Notes: generated by a model not told the origin, from the sequence alone. Shown: positions 25,548-34,519, counted from the stretch's first letter. The stretch: 64,000 bases of DNA from Paenibacillus caseinilyticus (GCF_027533645.1 NZ_JAQAGY010000028.1:1-64000), one strand, 5' to 3'. A program made the numbers and translations.

Positions 25548-26663
25548 TTATTTCGTCATACGCTGCATGGTTTTCATCCGGATCTTATTGAGGAACTGCA
25601 GTACTGGCCGCTTGGTGCGTGAGATGATCCCGATGAACTCCGCTCCGACGACAAGAATCACGAGCAGTACGGCTACCAGGATGACCGCTCCCCAAAGCGC
25701 CTGCTGCTCGGACATGTACGACAGCAACACGGCGGAGAATCCGAAGATGGATGCAATCCCGTAAATGATCAGTACTGTTGTCCGGTGGCTGAATCCCATC
25801 CGCAGAAGACAGTGGTGAAGGTGACTCTTGTCCGCTACGGAAATAGGCAGATTGTTCACCCAGCGGCGCATGATCGCGAAGAAGGTATCGGACAGCGGAA
25901 CACCGAGAATCATGATCGGTACAAGCAGGGATACGACAGTAGCCTGTTTGAAACCGAGCACCGACAAAGTAGCTAAGGTAAACCCGAGGAACAAAGCTCC
26001 CGAATCGCCCATAAAGATCTTCGCCGGGTGGAAGTTATAAAAGAGGAAGCCTGCAATGCTTCCGAGAAGTGCAGTACACAGAAGTACGACGGTTACGTTG
26101 CCCATCATAAGAGCAAGCACCAGAATCGTGGATGTAGCAATGGCCGATACGCCGGCAGACAATCCGTCCAATCCGTCGATCAGGTTGATCGCATTCGTAA
26201 CGCCGACAATCCAGAAAATCGTAAGCGGTACGGCAAGCCAGGAGAGAGACACGGTTCCGTCACCAAAGGGGACATTGACCAGATCGATCGTTACTCCGGA
26301 ATAGACAACAACCGAGGCAGCCAAGACCTGACCCAGAAGTTTGATCTTGGGAGACAAGTCGAAACGGTCATCCAGCGCGCCCACCAGAACAACGATGGTG
26401 CCCCCAACCAAAAGGCCGAATACCACATCAGTTTTGAGGGTGTCAATGGCAGGAGAGACAATGAAATAAGCTCCGATGAATGCTATAAAAATCGCGAGTC
26501 CGCCCAGCCGGGGCATAATCCGGCTATGTACCTTGCGGTGATTCGGTGCATCGACTGCCTTAGCCCAAAATGCAAAGCGTCTTACCAGCGGTGTCATCAG
26601 CAAAGCAATCAATAATGCAGCGACAAAACCGATTCCGTATAACAAGTTCATACGAATATTCAC
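25548..26663 (-). CDS. tagO: Undecaprenyl-phosphate GlcNAc-1-phosphate transferase (TagO/WecA family)
   Basis: An integral membrane enzyme that starts wall-polymer synthesis by moving GlcNAc-1-phosphate from UDP-GlcNAc onto undecaprenyl phosphate. The 371 residues contain about ten membrane segments and the family motifs NLIDGLDGLSAG (about 156-167), FMGDSGALFLGF and HLHHCLLRMG. The position between csaB and an SLH gene suggests it primes the secondary wall polymer that SLH domains bind. The frame starts with GTG at 26663; an ATG at 26651 is an alternative, and neither has an ideally spaced ribosome site. Followed by a terminator. Confidence 0.9.
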   Translation of the reverse strand: MNIRMNLLYGIGFVAALLIALLMTPLVRRFAFWAKAVDAPNHRKVHSRIMPRLGGLAIFIAFIGAYFIVSPAIDTLKTDVVFGLLVGGTIVVLVGALDDRFDLSPKIKLLGQVLAASVVVYSGVTIDLVNVPFGDGTVSLSWLAVPLTIFWIVGVTNAINLIDGLDGLSAGVSAIATSTILVLALMMGNVTVVLLCTALLGSIAGFLFYNFHPAKIFMGDSGALFLGFTLATLSVLGFKQATVVSLLVPIMILGVPLSDTFFAIMRRWVNNLPISVADKSHLHHCLLRMGFSHRTTVLIIYGIASIFGFSAVLLSYMSEQQALWGAVILVAVLLVILVVGAEFIGIISRTKRPVLQFLNKIRMKTMQRMTK

Positions 26664-27006
26664 AGCCCCTTTTTTCTATGAAAACCCCAAACAACTCAAA
26701 TTATACTCTGAAGTTCCCTCAAACTCCATCGTGATTTTGGGCGGTATAGGCGGTTTTCAGGTTGTTTTCATAGGTCTGATCAAGGTTTCTGCATATTTTC
26801 CTTCTCACCATTCACTTTCACGCCTTCTTACGGCCCCTTATTCCCTTTTTGACAAATAAATTGTCTCGATTTGGTACGCAACATAACCCCTCGTCGAGAT
26901 CTTTTCACCACAAAGGGAATCCTTGAAACCGTTGTCCCTCTTCCTTGGTAAGGATCCTGAGTACGGCCATTTCGGCAGTACTTCAGGATCCGCCCAGGTT
27001 TTTTCT
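26664..27006. other. Intergenic region between csaB and tagO
   Basis: 343 bases without a gene. It holds an inverted repeat with no T-run just after csaB (26952-26991), then an AT-richer middle and a possible tagO promoter (TATAAT at 26700-26705, -35 TGGAGT at 26723-26728, 3 of 6). No RNA gene was seen. Confidence 0.4.
26952..26991 (-). repeat. Inverted repeat downstream of csaB
   Basis: A 13-bp stem with one bulged A (26952-26964 with 26978-26991) and a 13-base loop that itself can pair partly (GGCC/CGGC). There is no T-run on the minus strand, so it is either a weak terminator or an RNA-stabilising end of the csaB message. Confidence 0.5.
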
Positions 27007-28137
27007 TTATTTTGTTCTACGGTTCTTCGCGAAGTAAGCGGCGATCCGCTCGGCCGGCCGGTGGGCGTCCTTCTTCAGGCGTTCGATCGCCTGCCGTTTG
27101 TCCTGCCGCCAGCCCTCTCTGTCGTTCAGAAGACGGATTAATTCTCCAGCTATCGCCGCCCCGCTCGGCTCCCGGGTATTGCTTGCGGCCTTCATCGAAA
27201 GCCGATTCAGAAACTGATCGATCTTGGGATCATACGAGATGCCGACCATGGGCACCTGCCGCCCCGCCGCATATATCAGCGAGTGCAGCCGCATCCCAAG
27301 CAGGACGGAGACCGAAGCGGCTTCCGCGAGCATATCCTGCGGGTGAGTGACTCCCCTCGCGAAGGAGATGCGGTGCTTGTAGGTTTCCCCCAAGCGCTGA
27401 GCCACATACTCCGAGGCTTCTTCATCCGACGGAAGATGGAACGGGAGGAATCGGATGGCAGCCCCCGTCTCATCGAGCGCCTTCTTGAGTGCCTCTGCCG
27501 CGGCATCCAGTTCGGAGCGGTCTTTGTTCCAGAATCGGACGGAGACGCCGATAACTGCTCCCGCCTCGCTGCCCACCGTTCCGCCATGACGCGCAGCACT
27601 CTTCAGCGGCATGCCCATCACGGGATCGGGGACCACCTCTACCCGGCCCTCTTCTATACCCATGCGCAGCAGTAGGGCTTTGGATTCCTCGTCACGTACG
27701 GTAATCAGCTCACAGCGCCGGAAAGCCGAGCGGATCCATCCGAAGAACATCGGCCGATGCACCGGCCCAATGCCCTGGGAGTAGATGAACACCGGCTTGC
27801 GCAGCAACTGGGCCAGCCGGATCACGCCGATATAGTACGGAATGGTCTTCGGACTCGTCTCATCCTGCAGCAGACTGCCCCCACCGCTGATCAGGCCATC
27901 GGCCCCGCGAATCGCACGCCACAGCTCGAGGGGACGCAAGCGGTGAACGGATTCCACGCCGTAGGTGCGCGACGTCTCTTCCGGGTTCACGGACAGAACG
28001 ACAGGGTGAAAATTTACACCCTGTCGTTCCCCTTGTTCCTGCAGCGCCAGCAGAATCGATTGCAGCACGGCCTCGTCACCGCTGTTGTTGAAACCGTAAT
28101 AGCCGGATATCACTATTCGTTTGACCGGGGTACCCAA
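27007..28137 (-). CDS. csaB: Polysaccharide pyruvyl transferase CsaB
   Basis: CsaB adds pyruvate as a ketal to the secondary cell wall polymer; SLH domains need this to bind. The 377-residue protein has the N-terminal motif ISGYYGFNNSGDEAVLQSI, the glycine motif LISGGGSLLQDETS and a C-terminal domain with MRLHSLIYAAGR and ISYDPKI. The longest frame starts at a TTG at 28167, but the TTG at 28137 has AAGGAG nine bases upstream, so it was preferred; it overlaps the DUF5693 gene by 25 bases, which implies coupling. Both SLH surface proteins and the SLH subtilase in this window would depend on it. Confidence 0.92.
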   Translation of the reverse strand: MGTPVKRIVISGYYGFNNSGDEAVLQSILLALQEQGERQGVNFHPVVLSVNPEETSRTYGVESVHRLRPLELWRAIRGADGLISGGGSLLQDETSPKTIPYYIGVIRLAQLLRKPVFIYSQGIGPVHRPMFFGWIRSAFRRCELITVRDEESKALLLRMGIEEGRVEVVPDPVMGMPLKSAARHGGTVGSEAGAVIGVSVRFWNKDRSELDAAAEALKKALDETGAAIRFLPFHLPSDEEASEYVAQRLGETYKHRISFARGVTHPQDMLAEAASVSVLLGMRLHSLIYAAGRQVPMVGISYDPKIDQFLNRLSMKAASNTREPSGAAIAGELIRLLNDREGWRQDKRQAIERLKKDAHRPAERIAAYFAKNRRTK

Positions 28138-30185
28138 CGCTGCCAACTCCTTGTGATGATTTCCCAAACGAGGATCAAGCCGACGCCAATCAGCGTACCA
28201 AACCCAAGGCCAAGCAGCACTCGGATCGATGAGATCTGCAGCGGCGTATGGAGATGCGCGAATGTATCGACAATGGAAGCCTGCCCGATGACTCCAGCCA
28301 AAATCAGCAGCAGGGCGCTGCGGTATTTATAACTGAGATAAGCACCCAACAGGAACAGCGGATGGGCGAGCAGGAATTCCTTGGTCCGCGGTCTCACCCC
28401 AAGCGTATTCTCAAGGAAGGACCGGAAATATTTTTCCCAATCGGAAGCTTGTCCTTCATTGCCTGTTCTTGACAGGTAATAATAGCCGGCAGCGGCCAAG
28501 ACAGCGGCCGCAATGATCCACAGCACGCTGATATTGGAAGCCAGCATAGCCTTAGCACGCAGCATCCGATCCTTGTAGCTGATATTCTCCTGCATAAAGA
28601 GAAGCCAGTATAATCCGACGATCCCGATAGGAGCCAAGTGCAGCAGACTCACGCCCCGGAACTGCTCCAGCACCAGTGAATATTGAATCTGGTTCAGCAG
28701 GCCTACGATGAACAGCAGGCCCATCACCGAGATCAGGGAAGAGCGGAGAAGCAGGGTAATCGCAAACAGCAGTTTGGATCCTGAAGGCCGTGCGTGCTTT
28801 CTTCCGGCTTGCCGAAGTGCGTACATAATCGATAAGCTCGCGGCGCTCGTACCCGCGCTCAAGGCAAGGCCCTGGGCGAACAAGGAGGCGCTCAGCACAT
28901 ATAAACCGGCCGATCCGACCATTCCAAGCAGGAATACCAATGCCGCAATCTCAGGAATGAAGTAGGACACCATCAGCGCAATAAGCGCTACGCTTCCCGC
29001 CCAGACCAGCAGTTTGGCTGCGCTCTGCCACGAAGAGTGGACAAGCTGGAACGGTTCTGCCGGTGCCATCTTGTATCCAGCCTTGGCGATTCTCGGGATC
29101 GCTCCATCCGCACCGGTCAACGCTTCGTAGAGCGAGTCAAGCGGATGCAGAATTTTGCCCTTCTCCAAGCTCTTGACGGCTCGGGCGTTCAATAGAATCA
29201 TACGAATGTTGCGATCTTTGGCCGCCAGGACGAACCGGTCGGCTACGCCCTGTATACGGCTCTTGAGCTCTTCTGCCGTAATATTCTCGGTGAGCTTCTG
29301 CGCATCGTTCTCCGTGAAGGAATGCAGCCGTACCACATCGTGATGAATGCGCTCAGCCATGCCGTTGAAGCCCCGCTGGGGGGTCTTCTGCATTTCGATC
29401 GCCGCGAGCCCGATCTTGTACTTCAAGAGAAGCTCGCTCATCCCATCGAGACCAGACACGTCCTTCTCGCTGACAAAGCCAGGAACGCTGTCTCCGTCGA
29501 CGATGATCCTGCGGACACCCAGATCTTTCATTCTGCCGAGCAGCGCATCCATTCGGGCTGCCTCAAAGGCTCTGCGGTTGGACATCCGGAACACGATCGT
29601 GAAGCCTTGCTCCTTCAGCGTCTCCAGCGTCATCGGATCCGGATCCATGGATTTCAGCACGGCCTCGTCCTTGGACATCTCCAGAAGCAGGCCCGGCTGG
29701 CTCTTGTAGCTCCACGCACGTACGCCAACGCCCAGGTCGCCGAAGGCCTGCCGGATGAGCGGCGCCAGCCTGCGCTCGGACTCGCTGTCCGCGAAGAGCA
29801 CGTAAGTGAAGTTCTCGCCAAGTGCTCCAGGCGACTGCGTGAGTACAGAGGCTTCCTGCGAGGAATACACCTGCAGACGGCGGCTGAGCTGAAGTTCATT
29901 CAGCGACGATTCGTATACCGCCAAGGAACCTACCCGATGCTCCTTCAACTTCTGAAGCTGATCGCTTACGAACCGCCGGGGATCCGTCTGCAGATCCGAG
30001 ATCTCCAGAAGATCCCGGTAATCCATGACGAACTCGACCCTGCGGCCCGATCCATCCTCTGTCTGGTACCGTTCATAGGCGATGGCTAGGGAGGCCAGCA
30101 TCCCGAGGATGACCAGCCACCACAGCGCCTTCACCGCCCATTGGTTCAGTCGCAAATACCTTCCTTTCAACGCTGTCAGCTCCAA
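28113..30185 (-). CDS. DUF5693 family polytopic membrane protein
   Basis: A 690-residue membrane protein of unknown biochemical function. Segment 1 (about 15-35) is followed by a large extracellular region (about 40-380) and then some ten membrane helices in the C-terminal half. The family is commonly found next to csaB. In B. anthracis csaB is co-transcribed with csaA, a membrane protein thought to act in polymer export; a similar job is a reasonable guess here. It ends inside the start of csaB (25-base overlap) and lies 16 bases after the phosphosugar mutase gene, so it is in one operon with both. Confidence 0.85.
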   Translation of the reverse strand: MELTALKGRYLRLNQWAVKALWWLVILGMLASLAIAYERYQTEDGSGRRVEFVMDYRDLLEISDLQTDPRRFVSDQLQKLKEHRVGSLAVYESSLNELQLSRRLQVYSSQEASVLTQSPGALGENFTYVLFADSESERRLAPLIRQAFGDLGVGVRAWSYKSQPGLLLEMSKDEAVLKSMDPDPMTLETLKEQGFTIVFRMSNRRAFEAARMDALLGRMKDLGVRRIIVDGDSVPGFVSEKDVSGLDGMSELLLKYKIGLAAIEMQKTPQRGFNGMAERIHHDVVRLHSFTENDAQKLTENITAEELKSRIQGVADRFVLAAKDRNIRMILLNARAVKSLEKGKILHPLDSLYEALTGADGAIPRIAKAGYKMAPAEPFQLVHSSWQSAAKLLVWAGSVALIALMVSYFIPEIAALVFLLGMVGSAGLYVLSASLFAQGLALSAGTSAASLSIMYALRQAGRKHARPSGSKLLFAITLLLRSSLISVMGLLFIVGLLNQIQYSLVLEQFRGVSLLHLAPIGIVGLYWLLFMQENISYKDRMLRAKAMLASNISVLWIIAAAVLAAAGYYYLSRTGNEGQASDWEKYFRSFLENTLGVRPRTKEFLLAHPLFLLGAYLSYKYRSALLLILAGVIGQASIVDTFAHLHTPLQISSIRVLLGLGFGTLIGVGLILVWEIITRSWQRWVPRSNE

Positions 30186-30201
30186 ACTTGTTTGTTGTTG
30201 G

Positions 30202-31911
30202 TTATTTCTTGTCCACTCGGCTCATCACGGTCTGTACCAGCTGCTCCAGCGAGCCTGCCGCTCCTTCGGAAGAAGAACTGCGAACCGCGAAGTAGACTTT
30301 AATCTTCGGCTCCGTACCGGAAGGACGCAGCGTGAACCAGGAATCGTCTTCGAGCATGTACTTCAGCACGTTCTCCACCGGCAGACCGTACAGGCCTTGC
30401 GAGAAGTCCTCGACCTTGGTCACCTTGAGTCCGTTGATCTCTGCCGGCGCATTCGTGCGCCAGTCGGTCATGATGTTACCGATCTGCTCGACGCCGTCTT
30501 TGCCCTTCAAGGTACGGGATTCCAGCTTCTCGAGGAAGTAGCCGTGACGCTCGTACAGCTCTTGCAGGACATCGTAGAGCGTCTTGCCTTGACTCTTGTA
30601 GTATGCAGCTGCTTCGCAGATCAGCATCGATGCAATGACCGCGTCCTTGTCCCGGGCATACGTGCCGGCCAGGTAGCCGTAGCTCTCCTCATAGCCGAAG
30701 AGGAATGTCGATTCGCCCGTTTGCTCATACTGCGTCATCTTCTCGCCGATATATTTAAAACCGGTCAGCGTGTTCACCACCTGGGCACCGTAGTGCTCGG
30801 CGATAACCGCACCCATCTCGCTGGTCACGATCGTCTTGACGACCACGCCGTTGTCCGGCAGCTCGCCGCGCTCCTTAAGGGAGCTCAGCAGGTAGTCGAC
30901 CATAATGGCGCCCGATTGGTTGCCGGAGAGGACAAAATACTCGCCGCTCGGATCCTTGACCACCGCACCCATGCGGTCGCAGTCGGGATCGGTGCCGATA
31001 ATGATGTCGGCGCCGATTTTCTTCGCCTCGTTGATCGCCAGCGTGAACGCTTCGCGTTCTTCCGGATTCGGCGATTTCACGGTGGAGAAGTTGGCATCCG
31101 GCTGTTCCTGCTCGGCCACCACGTGCACCTGCGTAAAGCCTGCGCCAGCGAGTGCCGCACGTACGGACAGATTGCCGGCGCCATGCAGCGGCGTGAATAC
31201 GATACGGAATTCGTCCGCCGTCTCTTGGATGAGCTGCTTGTTGCGGCTCACGGCAGTCACGGCACGGATGTACTCGTCATCCACCGCTTGTCCGATCCAC
31301 TGCAGCAGGCCGGCTTTCTCCGCTTCCGCACGGGAAGCCCGTTTGACATCGGCGAATGCCTGAACGCCGCGGATCTGCTCGATAACCTGCTCGGCCTGAT
31401 GCGGCACAAGCTGTCCGCCGTCATTGCCGTAGACTTTGTAGCCGTTATACTCCGGCGGGTTATGGCTCGCCGTGATGACGACGCCCGCATCCGCCTTAAG
31501 GTAGCGCACAGCGAACGAAAGCTCAGGCGTGGTGCGGAGCGATTCGAATACATAAGCCTTGATGCCGTTGCCGGCGAGTACTTTTGCTGTTTCGAGAGCG
31601 AACTCAGGCGATTGGTTGCGGGAGTCGTAAGCGATGACGACGGAAGGCTGTTCCTTGCCCGCTGTCTCCAGCAGGAATTGTGCCAACCCTTGCGTCGCGC
31701 GGGCCACTGTATAAGCGTTGATCCGGTTCGTCCCCGCGCCGATCACTCCGCGCAGACCCCCGGTGCCGAACTCCAGGTCGCGGTAGAAGCGGTCCTCGAT
31801 TTCCTTGGCATCGCTGCCGATGGAACGGAGTTCCTCCTTCGTCGCCGCATCAATGGCCGCATCCCCCAGCCAAAGCTCATACTGCTCTTGTACCCGTGTT
31901 TGTGTGTTCAT
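30202..31911 (-). CDS. pgcA: Phospho-sugar mutase (phosphoglucomutase/phosphomannomutase)
   Basis: Interconverts hexose-1- and hexose-6-phosphates, supplying sugar nucleotides such as UDP-glucose for wall and lipid polymers. The 569 residues show the alpha-D-phosphohexomutase pattern: FGTGGLRGVIGAGTNRIN near 45, the active-site serine in VVITASHNPPEYNGYKVYG (about 145), metal-binding DPDCDRMG and the phosphate-binding FTLRPSGTEPKIK near the C-terminus. The frame opens seven residues earlier, but the chosen ATG has GGAGGAGAG six bases upstream. Substrate choice between glucose and mannose cannot be read from sequence alone. In the csaB operon. Confidence 0.92.
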   Translation of the reverse strand: MNTQTRVQEQYELWLGDAAIDAATKEELRSIGSDAKEIEDRFYRDLEFGTGGLRGVIGAGTNRINAYTVARATQGLAQFLLETAGKEQPSVVIAYDSRNQSPEFALETAKVLAGNGIKAYVFESLRTTPELSFAVRYLKADAGVVITASHNPPEYNGYKVYGNDGGQLVPHQAEQVIEQIRGVQAFADVKRASRAEAEKAGLLQWIGQAVDDEYIRAVTAVSRNKQLIQETADEFRIVFTPLHGAGNLSVRAALAGAGFTQVHVVAEQEQPDANFSTVKSPNPEEREAFTLAINEAKKIGADIIIGTDPDCDRMGAVVKDPSGEYFVLSGNQSGAIMVDYLLSSLKERGELPDNGVVVKTIVTSEMGAVIAEHYGAQVVNTLTGFKYIGEKMTQYEQTGESTFLFGYEESYGYLAGTYARDKDAVIASMLICEAAAYYKSQGKTLYDVLQELYERHGYFLEKLESRTLKGKDGVEQIGNIMTDWRTNAPAEINGLKVTKVEDFSQGLYGLPVENVLKYMLEDDSWFTLRPSGTEPKIKVYFAVRSSSSEGAAGSLEQLVQTVMSRVDKK

Positions 31912-31971
31912 CGTAATCTCTCCTCCACCCATGATTGGTTGTGTCTATGTATGTGAATTCTGGTCGGCCGC

Positions 31972-32406
31972 TTATTGATGAGGATCCTTCAGGGCGAACA
32001 TGAGCTCTCCCTCGGCCACGACTTTGTCGCCAACGCGGGCGACGGCTTGTCCTCGGCCGAAGGGACCTTTGGCCCGTGTGATGACCACCTCGAGGGTCAG
32101 CGTGTCTCCCGGAAGAACTTGATCACGGAACCGGAAGTTATCGATCCCTGCGAAGAATCCGATTTTGCCGCGGTTCACTTCGAGGCTCAGCATCGCAACC
32201 GAACCGACCTGCGCCAAAGCTTCGACGATGAGTACGCCCGGCATAACCGGGTACCCCGGAAAATGTCCCGGGAAGAAAGGTTCGTTGATCGTCACATTTT
32301 TGAGTCCGGTTGCTCTCACACCGGGTTCGAGCTCCAGAATCCGGTCTACGAGAAGGAATGGGTAGCGGTGAGGGATAATTTCCTGAATTTGTTTAGCGTC
32401 TAGCAA
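31972..32406 (-). CDS. fabZ: 3-hydroxyacyl-ACP dehydratase FabZ
   Basis: FabZ removes water from 3-hydroxyacyl-ACP in fatty-acid elongation. The 144-residue hot-dog protein has the catalytic histidine in FFPGHFPGYPVMPG and the glutamate in LIVEALAQVG. The frame opens with an ATG at 32424, but a TTG at 32406 has GAAGGAG eight bases upstream and gives the family start (M)LDAKQIQEIIPHRYPFL, so it was chosen. It lies in the mbl-flhO-flhP region, as in B. subtilis (ywpB). A rare TTG start suggests modest translation. Confidence 0.94.
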   Translation of the reverse strand: MLDAKQIQEIIPHRYPFLLVDRILELEPGVRATGLKNVTINEPFFPGHFPGYPVMPGVLIVEALAQVGSVAMLSLEVNRGKIGFFAGIDNFRFRDQVLPGDTLTLEVVITRAKGPFGRGQAVARVGDKVVAEGELMFALKDPHQ

Positions 32407-32501
32407 AGGTATTGCTCCTTCCATCGGAGTATAAAAAAGGGGGTGATGACTTAGACTAACAAAGTCCCTTCATGATCTGCAGTAATGAAGGTTGATATAA
32501 G

Positions 32502-32560
32502 GGAGCTTATGTTCACGCGAACGGTCTGCATCCGGCGGACCTGAACATGAGCTCCTTTTT
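32502..32560 (+). terminator. Long hairpin with a T-run facing the plus strand
   Basis: A two-part stem: an outer 14-bp arm (32502-32515 with 32542-32555, one mismatch) and an inner 7-bp arm (32523-32529 with 32535-32541). Only the plus strand has a following T-run (32556-32560). No plus-strand gene ends here, so the purpose is unclear; for the minus-strand operon it would only be a strong RNA hairpin. Confidence 0.6.
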
Positions 32561-32606
32561 ATCCATGGCCGGCAGTTCTCTGCCCCGCTTGAGCGCAGTT
32601 CCCTGT

Positions 32607-33149
32607 CTACCATGGTTCATTCAAAGAATCAGACTTGCTGCTGCGCTTATGTAAGAGGTTAAATTGAAGGATATAGATGATAGAGGTTAGGATGGACACC
32701 GAGATGACGAACCATAAGTAAGCGTGGGCGTGGGGGAGCCGGAACACAATCAGGAGAATCGCCACGTAATACAAAACGGTCGTCAGTTTGCCCATGGCGT
32801 TGGCGGGAACGGTTTTTTTGCCCCGGAAATGAAAGTAAGCCGATCCGGCGATCATGCCGGCATCCCGCAGGAACATCGCGCAGGCCGCCTGCCACGAGAT
32901 CATCTGCGAGAAAACGAGCGACAAAATGACCGTAATCATCATCGATTTATCGGCTAAAGGATCCAATACGCTTCCAAGGTCGGTAACCAAGCCGCGGCGG
33001 CGGGCGATATACCCGTCGAGCACATCGGTCGCTCCCGCAAGAAGCAGAACGAAAAAGGCGGTCCTCATATACCCGGCCCCGAATACAACGAGGTATGCCG
33101 GTATCAATGCAAAGCGGCATAAGGTGAGTATATTCGGCACATTCCACAC
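32607..33149 (-). CDS. CDP-alcohol phosphatidyltransferase family protein (PgsA-like)
   Basis: A membrane enzyme that joins a CDP-activated lipid to an alcohol head group, with PgsA (phosphatidylglycerophosphate synthase) as the most likely type. About 181 residues with four or five membrane helices and the full signature DVLDGYIARRRGLVTDLGSVLDPLADK split as D-x2-D-G-x2-A-R-x8-G-x3-D-x3-D. The frame opens 21 residues earlier, but the extra N-terminus is polar and poorly matched, and a GTG at 33149 has AAGGGGGA seven bases before it and gives (M)WNVPNILTLCRF, typical of the family. Cardiolipin-synthase-like or phosphatidylglycerol roles cannot be separated. Confidence 0.85.
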   Translation of the reverse strand: MWNVPNILTLCRFALIPAYLVVFGAGYMRTAFFVLLLAGATDVLDGYIARRRGLVTDLGSVLDPLADKSMMITVILSLVFSQMISWQAACAMFLRDAGMIAGSAYFHFRGKKTVPANAMGKLTTVLYYVAILLIVFRLPHAHAYLWFVISVSILTSIIYILQFNLLHKRSSKSDSLNEPW

Positions 33150-33245
33150 ACACGGGTCCCCCTTATGGAAACAGCAAACCGGCGATTGTTCGCTCTCTGT
33201 TCTCTTTCGCATCTATTCCCATCCATTCATTATACCTTTATCAGG

Positions 33246-33279
33246 AAAAAAATAAAACTCCCCTGGTTCGGAGAGTTTT
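33246..33279 (-). terminator. Terminator after the EpuA-like gene
   Basis: A stem of about 10 bp with a G-U pair (33254-33263 with 33269-33279 region), followed on the minus strand by seven Ts. It ends the mbl-flhO-flhP-epuA unit, 14 bases after the stop. Confidence 0.78.
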
Positions 33280-33292
33280 CATGAGTTCCTAT

Positions 33293-33553
33293 TCAGTTTG
33301 CGGCAAACACCAAATCGAACAAATGGCGCCATGTACCGAGATCCCAGACATCCTTGAAGTCCCCATGGCCGATGACGGCATAACCGATGGCAAGTCCTGC
33401 GAACAGGGCTGCCATACAGATCAGAGGAATCCATGTCCATTTCACTATGGTGAACAGAATTTTCTTCCACCTCGGGGACAGGGCAGGCGCCTTCTCTGGA
33501 TTATCGTTCAAGACTCCTACCTCGCTTTGCAACGTTCCCTGGCCTCCTTCCAC
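33293..33553 (-). CDS. EpuA-like small membrane protein (often misnamed RNA polymerase beta)
   Basis: An 86-residue protein with a charged N-terminus, one hydrophobic helix (about 36-58, IPLICMAALFAGLAIGYAVI) and an amphipathic C-terminus (DVWDLGTWRHLFDLVF). Database entries often call this family 'DNA-directed RNA polymerase subunit beta', but no polymerase motif is present; it matches the EpuA family instead, first described with phosphocholine uptake. It is the last gene of mbl-flhO-flhP-epuA, 60 bases after flhP. The function in Paenibacillus is unknown; a membrane-associated role is likely. Confidence 0.8.
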   Translation of the reverse strand: MEGGQGTLQSEVGVLNDNPEKAPALSPRWKKILFTIVKWTWIPLICMAALFAGLAIGYAVIGHGDFKDVWDLGTWRHLFDLVFAAN

Positions 33554-33613
33554 CTTCTTGCTTAGGCCGGCGCCGGAAGCCGCCGGAAGAACCGTGCCTC
33601 CGGCAATGCTTGC

Positions 33614-34486
33614 TTATGCGCGCAGGTTATTGGCCAGGTTCATCATTTGATCGGCAGACGAAATCGCCCGGGAGTTGAGCTGGAATGCCCGTTGAACCGT
33701 CAGCATTTCCGTCATTTCATCCGACAGGTTCACATTGGACTGCTCGAGGAAGCCCTGCCGAACCGTAATCGGGTCTACCGCATTGTTGGCCGCGGTCACC
33801 GTCTGGAGGATCTCATCCCGCTGCTGCTGCGTGATATTGCCCGGAAGTCCATAGAGGTTGTCGCCGATCTGCTCGAGCAGCTGCGGACGGACCACACGAA
33901 CCATTTTCAGCTGACCGGCCTGCACCGGAGCCTCAGCTGGTTGCGCATCGTTATAAGCCATAATAACACCATTAGCCTCAATCTGCACGCGGCGCCCCTC
34001 CGGAATCCGGATCGGCTGGTTGTCCGCTCCCATCACGTAATGGCCGTCTTTGGTCGTCAGGAACGCCCTCGGGTCGGCCGGATCCGTCGACTTGGACAAT
34101 TCGAATGCACCATTGCGCGTCCACCGGGTAGTCGTAGTGGCATTGCCGGTCTCGTCCTGCCCGTTCGTCGAAATCTCGAAGAGCCCGCTGCCCTCAATCG
34201 CCGTATCAAGCGGATTATCGGTGGTCTGCAGCGATCCCTGCGCCAAGTTCAGCTGGGCTGCCACCATCTTGGCACCCCATCCTTGGCCATACCCGAGCGG
34301 CGTCAGCCGTCCCGTCTTCTCGAAGTTCTTCGGCTGTTCCTTCACGCTTGTCAGAACGTCCTGGAACGACGCTTCGCGGCGCTTGTATCCTGTCGTATTC
34401 ACATTGGCGATATTGTTGGCGACAAGGTCGAGTTTCTGCTGCAGCGAATGCATCGATACGGAAGAGTTGATCATCGAGTTATTCAA
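33614..34486 (-). CDS. flhP: Flagellar hook-basal body protein FlhP
   Basis: FlhP is a rod/hook-family protein needed to complete the rod-hook structure in Bacillus. The 290 residues carry the N-terminal motif VANNIANVNTTGYKRREASF (about 22-41) and the matching C-terminal helix (QGFLEQSNVNLSDEMTEML ... QLNSRAISSADQMM). It lies 98 bases after flhO, with a sigma-D-like -10 box in that gap. The paired flhO-flhP order downstream of mbl matches B. subtilis. Confidence 0.93.
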   Translation of the reverse strand: MNNSMINSSVSMHSLQQKLDLVANNIANVNTTGYKRREASFQDVLTSVKEQPKNFEKTGRLTPLGYGQGWGAKMVAAQLNLAQGSLQTTDNPLDTAIEGSGLFEISTNGQDETGNATTTTRWTRNGAFELSKSTDPADPRAFLTTKDGHYVMGADNQPIRIPEGRRVQIEANGVIMAYNDAQPAEAPVQAGQLKMVRVVRPQLLEQIGDNLYGLPGNITQQQRDEILQTVTAANNAVDPITVRQGFLEQSNVNLSDEMTEMLTVQRAFQLNSRAISSADQMMNLANNLRA

Positions 34487-34519
34487 AGGGGATTCCTCCT
34501 GTACTCATGTATTCTACTT

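Noticed and set aside
30082..31956. A 624-codon plus-strand frame opposite the phosphosugar mutase gene
   Set aside because: Shadow of the minus-strand gene; the mutase carries the active-site serine motif and a good ribosome site.
33293..33553. Naming this gene as an RNA polymerase beta subunit
   Set aside because: The name is a known database carry-over. The protein is 86 residues with one membrane helix and no polymerase motif.
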